NCBI GenBank assembly: GCA_030638325.1
Contig: DAOWEV010000231.1
Span: 1 to 13,280 of the forward strand
Direction of reading: 5' to 3'
Origin: Bacteroidales bacterium
GTDB taxonomy: Bacteria > Bacteroidota > Bacteroidia > Bacteroidales > JAGOPY01
DNA length: 13,280 nt
Part shown: positions 1-7,625 of the stretch, one piece after another
Layout of the letters: each line of letters opens with the position of its first letter
Position numbering within the stretch: position 1 is the first letter of the stretch
The notes under the pieces: model-generated
Told to the model about the DNA's origin: nothing
Database searches by the model: none
The model's input: only the letters and a program-made list of their open reading frames with translations
Translations under genes and position numbers: made by a program

Positions 1-1966
1 CAGCCCTGATTTCCTGTATCTCAGGAGGATAATTGATTTTCTCCACTACTTTTATAAGGATGGCTTTTTCATCGCTGAGGCCTCCCTCATCGATAACTAC
101 ACATCGGATCTCGTAAAAGCCGTGTGTGCCGGGCACCTCCCATAGCAGGACATCCCCTGATACTACCGGCGAACCTTCAACAAACCACTGGTAACTCAAC
201 TCCCCGGTTTCTTTATCGACAGCAGTACAATAAACAGGTGTTATGGTGTTGGTGAGCGCTACAGTATCTGCAATAGCCAGGGCTTTGATACGGGGCGGGT
301 AATTCTGCACAGGCTGTCCGGCATGATAATCGATCACAATGCCTTGTACACTTGCCTTGTCATACTCATATTCAATGATGGAATTTGCCGGGATAAAAAC
401 TGCAAGCAGGGCGGCATCCGTAGAAATGGTGATGGAGACGTTGCCTGATACATTCACAAGCACTTTCTGGTTGGTAACAGCATCATAAACATCATGATTG
501 CCTTCCGGCAGGGTGACTTCCACCGTTTTTGATTCCATGTACGGATTGTAGTAAAGATAGGAGGGATATGCCTCAGCAGCGTAGAAGTCGGTGACTGTGA
601 GGTCGAGTTGAAGGATCCCCTGTATGTTGGTAGTGTCTATGATTGCAGCAAGGATACCCACATGAGATGAGCCATACAGGCCCAGGTTGGTTTGCGCCCA
701 TCCGCCATTCATGGCATCCCCGGTGCCATAAGGGCCGGAGGTCTTTTCCCGAAGCGCCTCATAAGCGATAACCGACCCGGGGTCATATTGGGCAGTCCAC
801 TCTTCATTATCTTCCATGTCGTCAGGAAGGTAAGCGGAATAAAAGAGGCGGGAAGCGTTGGCCATGTTCAGCATCCATTTACCGATGGCCCGCGCAAAGC
901 GATCATCATAACGAACCATGGGCACCAGCGCCCCGGCATGTTCGAAACCGTTCATGGCGAAGGCATAATCGGGAAACCCTTCGCGCGCCTCACCTATGAT
1001 CCCATGCACATCGATCCCGTTCCAGGTACCCAGTATGGCGCCCCAGTTGCGCAACGACCCTATATCAAAGCACCAGTTAACCATCTTTTCAAGATCGTAG
1101 CCTGTCCCCAGTTCCGCATTCATCTTTGCTGCCATGTATGTACCATACGGCAGTTGCAGCTCATAGGCAGGGTTATCGTCCAGGCCGGTGAGGAATTCCA
1201 GGCACCATTCTGCGCCTATCCTGTATTTTTCTTCTCCTGTCGATTTATAGGCATTATAAAGGATCCAGGCAATGGAACCGGCTGCTTCAGGCTCTTTGAC
1301 ACCTGTCTCCAGAGGTGTCATATCGGACAGCCTGAACGCCCGGTAGTTCATGTACGGCACTGACCAGGGCGCATCGAAGCCATCCATGGCCATGACTGCT
1401 TCCAGCCAACGGTCGGCAATGGTTGTGAGCTGATGGTCAAAATCTCCCGTATGCGGATAAAGCTCATTGAGCTGGTAAAAAAAGATGTTGGGCATGGTTT
1501 CATACCACCAGTCATGGCCCGATGAAGACTGCGGGCCGTTCAGGTACACATTTTCTTCCGGACGGCGGTTAAAATACTCCTCGCACAACAGGGGCCAGTT
1601 ATAGCCATGTTGGGAGGATTTGTCAATACCAGCCAGCGTTGCACTTACCACCGCTGGAATAATGTTGATCGCCTCCATGCCGGGAGGGCTATTTGTACCG
1701 ACATAAGACTGAATGCCGAAGGTCGGATGCTCCGGGTAATTGATAGTGTTTTCAACGATGCTTGTCAATGGCAGGTACACTCCGGGCGCATCCATGTTGA
1801 ACACCACTTCATCATACCCCGTTGCAACGGTTTTCCAGTCGCGCATCTCGTAGGGCTGCGGCATGTTGGGCATTGCCTCGATCCGCGGAATGGGAATCTG
1901 CTGTGCAGAAGTAATAACTGAGAGCATCAGCAAGATCACCAGCAGTTTGTATGAGTTTTTATGCAT
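1..1966 (-). CDS. Large secreted protein, alpha-helical N-terminal region plus Ig/PKD-like modules (3' part beyond window)
   Basis: An open frame of 655 codons runs from ATG at 1966 to the left edge with no stop, so the gene is partial at its C-terminus. The start is supported by a lysine-containing N-terminus and hydrophobic segment (residues 7-20) ending in TSA, with likely signal-peptidase I cleavage before Q22. Residues about 95-445 are rich in Trp, Tyr and acidic residues in helical stretches (HDWWYETMPN at 151-160, NGFEHAGALVPM at 339-350, GGWAQTNLGLYGS at 421-433). This is reminiscent of alpha/alpha-toroid glycosidase-like folds, but I cannot name a family or catalytic residues. Residues about 455-530 look like a beta-rich domain. 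Residues about 555-642 form a PKD/Ig-like module opening with NYPPRIKAL, and a second module starts at NYPPEIQEI (646-654). A cell-surface or extracellular carbohydrate-related role is plausible. It is divergent from the 2159 gene. Confidence 0.85.
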   Translation of the reverse strand, partial: MHKNSYKLLVILLMLSVITSAQQIPIPRIEAMPNMPQPYEMRDWKTVATGYDEVVFNMDAPGVYLPLTSIVENTINYPEHPTFGIQSYVGTNSPPGMEAINIIPAVVSATLAGIDKSSQHGYNWPLLCEEYFNRRPEENVYLNGPQSSSGHDWWYETMPNIFFYQLNELYPHTGDFDHQLTTIADRWLEAVMAMDGFDAPWSVPYMNYRAFRLSDMTPLETGVKEPEAAGSIAWILYNAYKSTGEEKYRIGAEWCLEFLTGLDDNPAYELQLPYGTYMAAKMNAELGTGYDLEKMVNWCFDIGSLRNWGAILGTWNGIDVHGIIGEAREGFPDYAFAMNGFEHAGALVPMVRYDDRFARAIGKWMLNMANASRLFYSAYLPDDMEDNEEWTAQYDPGSVIAYEALREKTSGPYGTGDAMNGGWAQTNLGLYGSSHVGILAAIIDTTNIQGILQLDLTVTDFYAAEAYPSYLYYNPYMESKTVEVTLPEGNHDVYDAVTNQKVLVNVSGNVSITISTDAALLAVFIPANSIIEYEYDKASVQGIVIDYHAGQPVQNYPPRIKALAIADTVALTNTITPVYCTAVDKETGELSYQWFVEGSPVVSGDVLLWEVPGTHGFYEIRCVVIDEGGLSDEKAILIKVVEKINYPPEIQEIRA

Positions 1967-1986
1967 TGTTGCAGGATTTGAACGGG

Positions 1987-1994
1987 TAAAGGTA
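1987..1994 (-). promoter_or_regulatory. Possible -7 box for the minus-strand secreted-protein gene
   Basis: The minus strand reads TACCTTTA here, seven of eight matches to the Bacteroidota -7 consensus TAnnTTTG, about 20 bases upstream of the ATG at 1966. No convincing -33 TTTG was found at the usual spacing, so this is only a candidate. Confidence 0.22.
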
Positions 1995-2072
1995 AGTGTT
2001 TTTGGGACACGAAAGAAGGTAAAAAGTCACAGAAAACTATTGCAATAGCCTGGCAGGTAATGACTTTTTTAT

Positions 2073-2080
2073 TAACTTTA
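2073..2080 (+). promoter_or_regulatory. Possible -7 box for the 2159-5242 two-gene unit
   Basis: The sequence TAACTTTA matches TAnnTTTG except at the last base. It lies about 80 bases before the ATG at 2159, in the 192-base spacer between divergent genes. No good -33 element is visible. The leader just before the ATG is A-rich with no Shine-Dalgarno sequence, as is usual in this phylum. Confidence 0.25.
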
Positions 2081-2158
2081 TAGGCGCAAGATTATTAGCC
2101 ATTTGACTTTAATAATCACAGGCACTAATCATAGCATTACCAACCAAAACAAAACAAA

Positions 2159-2929
2159 ATGAAAACTTTCAAGATCTTTTTAGCAACTTTCGTGATGCTG
2201 GCTTTTGTTATCTCCTCAAACAGCTATAAAGCTTACTCACAGTGCACACCGGCTGATTCTACCGAATGCCCCGATCCTGAGAACAACGGGGAGATATGTC
2301 CCGATTCCCTGCCGGTAGCCATTGCAGGCCAGTTCTATGACCAGGTAGTTACCATCCTGCCGCCACCCACAGTCGGAGATTCCATTGTACTGGATCTGCA
2401 TCACCTGGAACTGATCGGCGTAGAAGACCTTCCCCCCGGGATTGGCTGGGTCAGCAATTCTCCAACCAACGAGTTCATGGCAGGTACTTACTATTGTATT
2501 TTGCTGGATGGAATCCCCGTTGATTCAGGTAAATATTACCTGAAGATCATCGTAGATGTTTATGCCTATGTTACTCCCAGCTTGTTTATGCTTGTTGACC
2601 AGCATGTCGATTCCACCTCCCTGGCAATTGAAGTGAAAGACCCATTTGGCATGCCTGAATATACCGGTAAAAACTTCTTTATCAAAAACAACCAGCCCAA
2701 TCCCTTCCAGTCCCTTACCCGGATCGATTTCTTTTCGGCAGGTCCCGAACAGGTATGTTTCGAAGTTTATTCATTACTGGGAGAACTGGTTCACAGGGAA
2801 TATACTGATGCTGTAACCGGCGAAAACCAGTTGACTTTCGATGGTGGATTCCTTAACAGGGGAACCTATTTTTTCGTTTTGAAGACGGATAAAAGCAAGG
2901 CAACCGGTTTAATGGTCAGGAGTGATTAA
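2159..2929 (+). CDS. Secreted Ig-like protein with T9SS type A C-terminal sorting domain
   Basis: This is a 256-residue protein with a signal peptide (KTFKIF then a hydrophobic stretch, probable cleavage before Q28). A cysteine-bearing linker follows (C29, C37, C47), then a beta-rich Ig/cadherin-like domain (about 52-160) containing LPPGIGWVSN (91-100) and the stretch YYCILLDGIPVDSGKY (111-126). Residues about 172-256 are a T9SS type A sorting domain: the NQPNPF motif (178-183), then EVYSLLGELV and a GTYFFVLKTD strand, ending in LMVRSD. T9SS cargo crosses the outer membrane and is usually anchored to surface LPS or released. The stop is immediately followed by the ATG of the TonB-dependent receptor, so the two are almost certainly co-translated. 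That suggests this protein works with the receptor, perhaps in ligand capture. The ligand is unknown. It is the only protein in the window with a recognisable sorting domain. Confidence 0.9.
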   Translation: MKTFKIFLATFVMLAFVISSNSYKAYSQCTPADSTECPDPENNGEICPDSLPVAIAGQFYDQVVTILPPPTVGDSIVLDLHHLELIGVEDLPPGIGWVSNSPTNEFMAGTYYCILLDGIPVDSGKYYLKIIVDVYAYVTPSLFMLVDQHVDSTSLAIEVKDPFGMPEYTGKNFFIKNNQPNPFQSLTRIDFFSAGPEQVCFEVYSLLGELVHREYTDAVTGENQLTFDGGFLNRGTYFFVLKTDKSKATGLMVRSD

Positions 2930-5242
2930 ATGAATACAGCCTCAAAAAGATCTTCAGGCGCTGGCAGACTTCCGGATATTCTTTCAACCAGGTTATTGCT
3001 TTGCGTGGGATTATTATGTTTAATCCCTTTTTTATATTCCTATTCGCAGGAAGCTGTGATCCGGGGCCGGGTCAGTGATGCCCTCAGCTATGAACCTCTT
3101 CCAGGAGTAAATATATTGGTGGACAGCCTGGGAGGAGGTACGACAGATCAGGATGGGCGTTACCAGATTATGGTTTCAGCCGGAAAACACACGCTAACCT
3201 TCAGGTATATCGGATACCGGGCCGATATGAGAATAATCAGGTTTCACCTGGGAGATACAATCAAGTTGAATATTCAATTACAACCGCAGTCCATCGACCT
3301 GGATCCGGCGGTCGTGTCCGCATCGAAATTTGAACAGCACCTGTCTGATGTTACCGTGTCAATGGATGTCATTAAAGCCCGTTTTATTGAAGATATCAAT
3401 ACGACCCAGCTTGATCAGGCTATTAACCTGGTTCCAGGTGTAGACATCTTCGATAAGCAGGCCAGTATCAGGGGAGGGAGTGGTTACAGTTATGGTGCAG
3501 GAAGCCGGGTGCTGGTGCTGGTGGATGGCCTTCCCATGCTCACGGGAGATGTGAATGATGTCAAATGGAACTACCTCCCGGTCGAGATCGTTGGCCAGAT
3601 GGAGATCATCAAGGGGGCCTCTTCTGCCATTTACGGTTCTTCTGCCCTGAACGGGGTGATCAATGTCAGGACTGCCTCCCCCGGTATTCAACCCAACACA
3701 AAAGTTATTGCTTCCGGTGGGATGTATTTACGGCCCGAACGTAAAGAACTCAGCTGGTGGTGGGACAAAAACCCACTCTTTGGCGGGATACAGTTCTCTC
3801 ACCTAAGGAAAGCAGGACCCCTGGATATAGTAGTGGCCGGGAATATTTTCAGTGATGCCGGTTACAGGAAAGATAATTACCAGAAATTTGGACGAATTGA
3901 CCTTGGACTGAAATACAGCCCTCCAAAGCTTAGGAATCTATCGTTCGGAATTCATTCGAGTATACATGTTCAGGAGGCATCTGAATTTCTCATATGGATA
4001 GATGCTGATTCCGGGGCCTTTATGCAAAACCCGGAATCGATTTTACCAAACGGAGGCTTCAGGTTTAACATCGACCCTTATATTACCTTTTTTGATAATC
4101 GCAATGGAAAACACAGCCTGAAATCACGGTTTTATAAGTTAAAGAACGATTTTGAAATTAATCCCGAAAAGAACAATGGTTCGGATTATTACTATGCTGA
4201 GTATCAATACTATAGATTATTCAAGAATCAGTTGCACTGGACCGCCGGACTTGCCGCCTCTTATACTGCAGGCAAAGCGGAACTCTATGGTGACCATGTC
4301 GGCTCCACCCTGGCTCTTTTTACACAATTTGACTGGCGCATAACTGAACCATTGTTAATCAGCCTGGGTTTTCGGTGGGAACGTTATACGATCGATCGTA
4401 CTGATGATGAATCCAGGCCTGTCATACGGGCTGGTTTGAATTACAAGGTCAGTGAACACACATTTATCAGGGCTTCTTACGGACAGGGGTATCGTTACCC
4501 CTCCATTGCCGAAAAATTTACTTCCACCGGCCTCGGAAGCCTGCGGATATTTCCAAATCCTGGCCTGGAACCGGAAACCGGCTGGAGTACGGAAATGGGT
4601 GTCAGGCAGGGACTTCGTGCCGGACTGTGGAACGGTTTCCTGGACCTGGCAGCTTTCTGGATGGAATACCGCAATATGATGGAATTCACTTTCGGCATCT
4701 ATAAACCCGACAGTGTTACTAACCCTTCCCTTGAACACCTTGGTTTTAAATCTATAAATGTTGGAGATGCCCGGATCAATGGCTTTGAGGTTTCATTGAC
4801 CGGGGAAGGGCCGGTAGGGGAGGCCAATGTGCGCTTTTTTGCCGGCTATACCTATATGAATCCGCTCGACCTGAATGCTGATTCAACAGGCGAAACCATC
4901 TTGAAGTACAGGTACCGTCATTCGGCAAAAGGCGATGTGAAAGTTGATCTGAAAAAATTCATTGCAGGGCTGACTTTTTCCTATCACAGCTTTATGGAGC
5001 GTATAGACGAGGCCTTCGAAGAAGAGATCTTAGGCCAGGAAATCTTTCCAGGACTGAAAGAATACAGGCAGGTACACAACAAGGGGGCAATAGTTTTCGA
5101 CTTCAGAATAGCATACCAGTTTACCCCCTCCTCCCGGATCACTTTTCTTATCAAGAATCTCTTCAACAAAGAATATATGGGACGGCCAGGGGATATCCAT
5201 CCTCCAAGAAATATCAGTTTGCAATATGTTTTGAAGATTTAG
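2930..5242 (+). CDS. TonB-dependent outer-membrane receptor with CarboxypepD_reg-like N-terminal domain
   Basis: This 770-residue protein imports an unknown ligand across the outer membrane using TonB-ExbBD energy. Order of parts: a signal peptide with a long 20-residue n-region and hydrophobic core 21-36, cleavage near YSQ (38-40); a CarboxypepD_reg-like beta-sandwich (43-120; IRGRVSD, LPGVNI, TTDQDGRYQI, FRYIGY); a plug (about 133-250; LDQAINLVPGV, SIRGGSG, VLVLVDGLP, MEIIKGASSAIYGSSALNGVINV); then a 22-strand-type barrel to the end. Barrel landmarks are RASYGQGYRYPSIAEKF, PNPGLEPETGWSTE and the final RPGDIHPPRNISLQYVLKI. Size is normal for the family. There is no SusD partner, so a Sus-type glycan system is not supported. 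It starts at the base after the stop of the T9SS protein gene, and no alternative ATG fits the signal peptide. Confidence 0.95.
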   Translation: MNTASKRSSGAGRLPDILSTRLLLCVGLLCLIPFLYSYSQEAVIRGRVSDALSYEPLPGVNILVDSLGGGTTDQDGRYQIMVSAGKHTLTFRYIGYRADMRIIRFHLGDTIKLNIQLQPQSIDLDPAVVSASKFEQHLSDVTVSMDVIKARFIEDINTTQLDQAINLVPGVDIFDKQASIRGGSGYSYGAGSRVLVLVDGLPMLTGDVNDVKWNYLPVEIVGQMEIIKGASSAIYGSSALNGVINVRTASPGIQPNTKVIASGGMYLRPERKELSWWWDKNPLFGGIQFSHLRKAGPLDIVVAGNIFSDAGYRKDNYQKFGRIDLGLKYSPPKLRNLSFGIHSSIHVQEASEFLIWIDADSGAFMQNPESILPNGGFRFNIDPYITFFDNRNGKHSLKSRFYKLKNDFEINPEKNNGSDYYYAEYQYYRLFKNQLHWTAGLAASYTAGKAELYGDHVGSTLALFTQFDWRITEPLLISLGFRWERYTIDRTDDESRPVIRAGLNYKVSEHTFIRASYGQGYRYPSIAEKFTSTGLGSLRIFPNPGLEPETGWSTEMGVRQGLRAGLWNGFLDLAAFWMEYRNMMEFTFGIYKPDSVTNPSLEHLGFKSINVGDARINGFEVSLTGEGPVGEANVRFFAGYTYMNPLDLNADSTGETILKYRYRHSAKGDVKVDLKKFIAGLTFSYHSFMERIDEAFEEEILGQEIFPGLKEYRQVHNKGAIVFDFRIAYQFTPSSRITFLIKNLFNKEYMGRPGDIHPPRNISLQYVLKI

Positions 5243-5304
5243 GGATATACGCAGTGAGGTTTTCTCGTTTTTTCTGCATAAAGTTATGATTATGTAAATT
5301 TTAT

Positions 5305-5312
5305 TACCTTCG
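5305..5312 (+). promoter_or_regulatory. Possible -7 box for the multi-pass membrane protein gene
   Basis: TACCTTCG resembles TAnnTTTG with one substitution and lies 30 bases before the ATG at 5342, giving a short leader. The 99-base spacer after the receptor gene shows no hairpin plus T-run terminator. No clear -33 element was found. Confidence 0.28.
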
Positions 5313-5341
5313 ATGCTTATTAACCAATTTATACCTGTATC

Positions 5342-6274
5342 ATGAACATAGCTTATGGAGTGCCCCTTTCGAACGCCTGGAACAGGATGAAAAAGGCCCT
5401 GTTTCAACCATTTGACATTGGTAAATGGTTTGTCCTTGGATTTACAGCATTTGTAGCCGGTTTAGCCGATTATCGAGGCGGCGGCGGTGGTAATTATTCC
5501 AATAAATATGGCCGGTCCCGTTTCGACTGGGACGAACTTGTCCGCTTCCCTGACATTGCCTGCAATTGGCTTGATTCTCATCCCTTCTGGTTTTCGCTGA
5601 TCATAATTGGGATACTATTTCTTATAATCCTGGCCATTGTGCTCACCTGGCTGAGTTCCAGGGGGAAATTCATGTTCCTGCACAATGTGGTCAACGATAA
5701 GGCTGAGGTCAGCAAACCTTGGCGGGATTATAGAAAGGAGGGTAATTCATTGTTCCTCTGGCGGCTGGTTTTCGGATTTATTGCTTTTATTCTTTTCGTA
5801 TTATTCCTGATCTTTTCTTTCGTGATGATCAGGAATATGTATTTCGGATATTATTCATTCGGAGGAAGAGTGGTAATTATTCTGGCAATGATCTTTGAGT
5901 TCCTGGCGTATATTATTATAGTCGGTTATATCACTTTATTCCTGAATGACTTCGTAGTACCGATCATGTATAAATATAACATTACAACCTCCCGGGCCTG
6001 GTTTAAATTTTTTCCAATACTGGGCCGTTACATGGGTTATTTTATTCTTTATGGTTTATTCATTTTTGTATTGGGAATACTGGTGGTGCTATGTGTTATG
6101 CTTTTCGGGTTATTGACCTGTTGCATTGGGTTCCTGTTGCTGATCATCCCCTATATCGGATCGGTGGTATTCCTGCCTGTTTCATACACTTTTAGGGCAT
6201 TCAGTCTGGAGTTCCTGGAACAGTTCGGGGAAGAATTTACTTTTTTTCCTAAAACTGCAGAAACCGGGGAATAG
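5342..6274 (+). CDS. Multi-pass inner-membrane protein of unknown function
   Basis: This 310-residue, strongly hydrophobic protein has no cleavable signal peptide. The N-terminus (NAWNRMKKALFQPFDIGKW, 11-29) looks like an amphipathic lead-in to membrane segment 1 (28-43). A glycine-rich soluble loop (RGGGGGN at 45-51, then RSRFDWDELVRFP) precedes segment 2 (82-104). Segment 3 is 138-163, segment 4 is 177-202, and a long hydrophobic stretch at 230-285 probably forms two or three more, with vicinal cysteines at 260-261. The tail is amphipathic and Phe/Glu-rich (286-303). The layout recalls bacterial membrane proteins of the DUF4013 kind, but I do not recognise it firmly and no catalytic motif is visible. 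It is followed by a fold-back repeat and then another small membrane protein in the same direction. Confidence 0.85.
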   Translation: MNIAYGVPLSNAWNRMKKALFQPFDIGKWFVLGFTAFVAGLADYRGGGGGNYSNKYGRSRFDWDELVRFPDIACNWLDSHPFWFSLIIIGILFLIILAIVLTWLSSRGKFMFLHNVVNDKAEVSKPWRDYRKEGNSLFLWRLVFGFIAFILFVLFLIFSFVMIRNMYFGYYSFGGRVVIILAMIFEFLAYIIIVGYITLFLNDFVVPIMYKYNITTSRAWFKFFPILGRYMGYFILYGLFIFVLGILVVLCVMLFGLLTCCIGFLLLIIPYIGSVVFLPVSYTFRAFSLEFLEQFGEEFTFFPKTAETGE

Positions 6275-6284
6275 ATGAGCAGTT

Positions 6285-6353
6285 GCAGGTTACAGGTTGC
6301 AGGTTGCAGGTTACAGGTTGCAACCCGTAACGCGTATCTCGTAAACCCGTAAC
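6285..6353 (+). repeat. Heptamer tandem array with inverted second half (GCAGGTT / AACCCGT)
   Basis: Five perfect-length 7-bp units lie at 6285-6319, alternating GCAGGTT and ACAGGTT. They are followed without a gap by AACCCGT (6322-6328), AACGCGT (6329-6335), ATCTCGT (6336-6342) and, after one extra A, ACCCGTAAC. The reverse complement of AACCCGT is ACGGGTT, a one- or two-base variant of the first unit, so the array turns round on itself. The turning point is the perfect palindrome GGTTGCAACC at 6316-6325. It starts 10 bases after the stop at 6274 and ends 7 bases before the ATG at 6361. Confidence 0.9.
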
Positions 6354-6360
6354 AATAAAT

Positions 6361-6768
6361 ATGCCCTTAAAAAGCCTCAATAAAGATCAAAAAATAATAA
6401 AACTGGGAATTGCCGGTGTATTATTATTGATCCTCTTAACTTCATATTTTTACGATCCTGTCAATTATACAATTACAGATTGCTCATTCAGGCAGATGAC
6501 CGGGTTGAGTTGTCCCTCTTGTGGTTTAACAAGATCATTCCATGCATTGGCTCACTTCCATTTAAGTGAAGCATTTGGTTTTCATTTGTTAGGCCCGGTA
6601 TTCTTTACCGGGATGTTTTTGTGGATGTCATGGCTGATAATACAAACGGTTACAGGAAATAGCATTCAATTAAAATTAAAAACATATACGGCCAAAATGA
6701 TCCTGGGCTTTGTTGTGGCGATTTGGGTAGTATACTGGGTAATCAGGATGTTGGGTGAGATTAATTGA
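6361..6768 (+). CDS. DUF2752 family small membrane protein
   Basis: This 135-residue protein has the hallmark DUF2752 block DCSFRQMTGLSCPSCGLTRS (residues 40-59): a lone cysteine (C41), then CPxCG (C51, C54) followed by TRSFHAL. Three membrane segments are visible: about 13-30, 72-97 and 111-130. The cysteine block sits in the loop between the first and second segments. Biochemical function of the family is not established. The CPxC arrangement could bind a metal or cycle as a disulfide, which is inference. Family members are often 100-150 residues, so this is full length. It follows the multi-pass membrane protein gene after an 86-base spacer filled by the fold-back heptamer array, so joint transcription is possible but not shown. 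Confidence 0.88.
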   Translation: MPLKSLNKDQKIIKLGIAGVLLLILLTSYFYDPVNYTITDCSFRQMTGLSCPSCGLTRSFHALAHFHLSEAFGFHLLGPVFFTGMFLWMSWLIIQTVTGNSIQLKLKTYTAKMILGFVVAIWVVYWVIRMLGEIN

Positions 6769-7455
6769 TATTTTCATTTCGATGTCATTATTTTATTAAG
6801 CAGGGAAACACCGCTGCCACACATGCTTCAACTATTAATTGTGCCGCAAGCTCTTTCAGTATTACCGGTTCAACTGCCGGAGCTACTGCAACATTGGTTT
6901 ACAATAATGAATTGATCGGCCAGACGGTTTTAGATGCATCAGGAAACGGTACCATCACTTATGCAATTACCAGTCCTGACACAACTATTACACTTACTGT
7001 TTCCAAACTCCATCACAAACCCTATCACTCAGCGTTAAATATTACAGGCCCCTGTCCATTCCCACCTGATCTTACAACCAATGCGGCAACAGGAATTACC
7101 ACTTGTTCAGCCTTCGGAAATGGTGATATCTCAAACGACTGGGGATCTGAATACCTTCCAGGGATCTCCCGGAAACTGGGATTACATCTATGCACTTGAT
7201 ATTGATGCAATTCTTGCAGGAGCTTCTCCTCCACAAACTGTTTCTTCTACTTTCCAATTCTGTTTCGGTCAACAGGATAATTTTCCGGCTACTTCTACTA
7301 CAGAATTGGATGAATTTACTGTTGATGATATTGTTATCGATGGAGAGGCTCCCGGTTTATGGATTGGAACATCCTCAGCAGATAATATCTTTAACGAACT
7401 TTGCACTACCTTTGACGGCCATAATTTTATTACGGGAAATTTAGGCTGCAAATAA
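6765..7455 (+). pseudogene. Remnant of a secreted protein (C25-peptidase-type Ig-like domain), frameshifted
   Basis: The first frame has no ATG, only a TTG overlapping the DUF2752 stop, and no signal peptide. Recognisable sequence starts near 6819 (THASTINC), so the 5' part is missing. Residues 19-93 of this frame resemble the Ig-like domain after C25 cysteine peptidases: NNELIGQTVLDASGNGTI, then TLTVSKLHHKPY. The frame ends at 7199. A second frame (7081-7455) carries on the same type of sequence: GDLNTFQGSPGNWDYIYALD, CFGQQDNF, TVDDIVIDG. Both frames join smoothly as NDWDLNTFQGSPGNWDY if one G is removed from the GGGG run at 7141-7144. It then ends after LWIGTSS without a sorting domain. No peptidase domain is present. 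A sequencing or assembly indel could explain the frameshift, but not the absent 5' end. Confidence 0.65.
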
Positions 7456-7487
7456 TTAGGAAAATGAATACAAAATCTATATCTTTG
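7456..7487 (+). promoter_or_regulatory. Bacteroidota-type promoter for the 7626 gene
   Basis: TATCTTTG at 7480-7487 is a perfect match to the -7 consensus TAnnTTTG. TTAG at 7456-7459 is a one-mismatch -33 (TTTG) at 20 bases spacing. Transcription would begin near 7494, giving a leader of about 130 bases before the ATG at 7626. This is the best promoter match seen in the window. Confidence 0.55.
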
Positions 7488-7625
7488 TGCAAATTCATGC
7501 TTGGTCTTGACTGAAAATTAACATTATTATTGATTTCAACCGGAGATGTGTGTTTTTTATATGACCCTATGGATAACATAACAGTATTATCAATAAATTG
7601 TAAATAATCAGAAAAAATTTATACT

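Noticed and set aside
692..1363. Plus-strand open frame of 223 codons
   Set aside because: It is antisense to the long minus-strand secreted-protein gene, which has a signal peptide and coherent domains. The plus frame has no recognisable features.
3359..3691. Minus-strand frame inside the receptor gene
   Set aside because: It is a shadow of the plug-domain coding sequence, with no signal, motif or start context. The same applies to the other antisense frames within 4355-5407.
2930..5242. Sus-type glycan uptake locus
   Set aside because: The receptor has the CarboxypepD_reg-like domain, but there is no SusD-like lipoprotein, glycoside hydrolase or regulator beside it within the window.
6285..6353. 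Possible CRISPR-like or direct-repeat array
   Set aside because: Units are only 7 bases, contiguous and without spacers, and no cas gene is present. The same holds for the other arrays.
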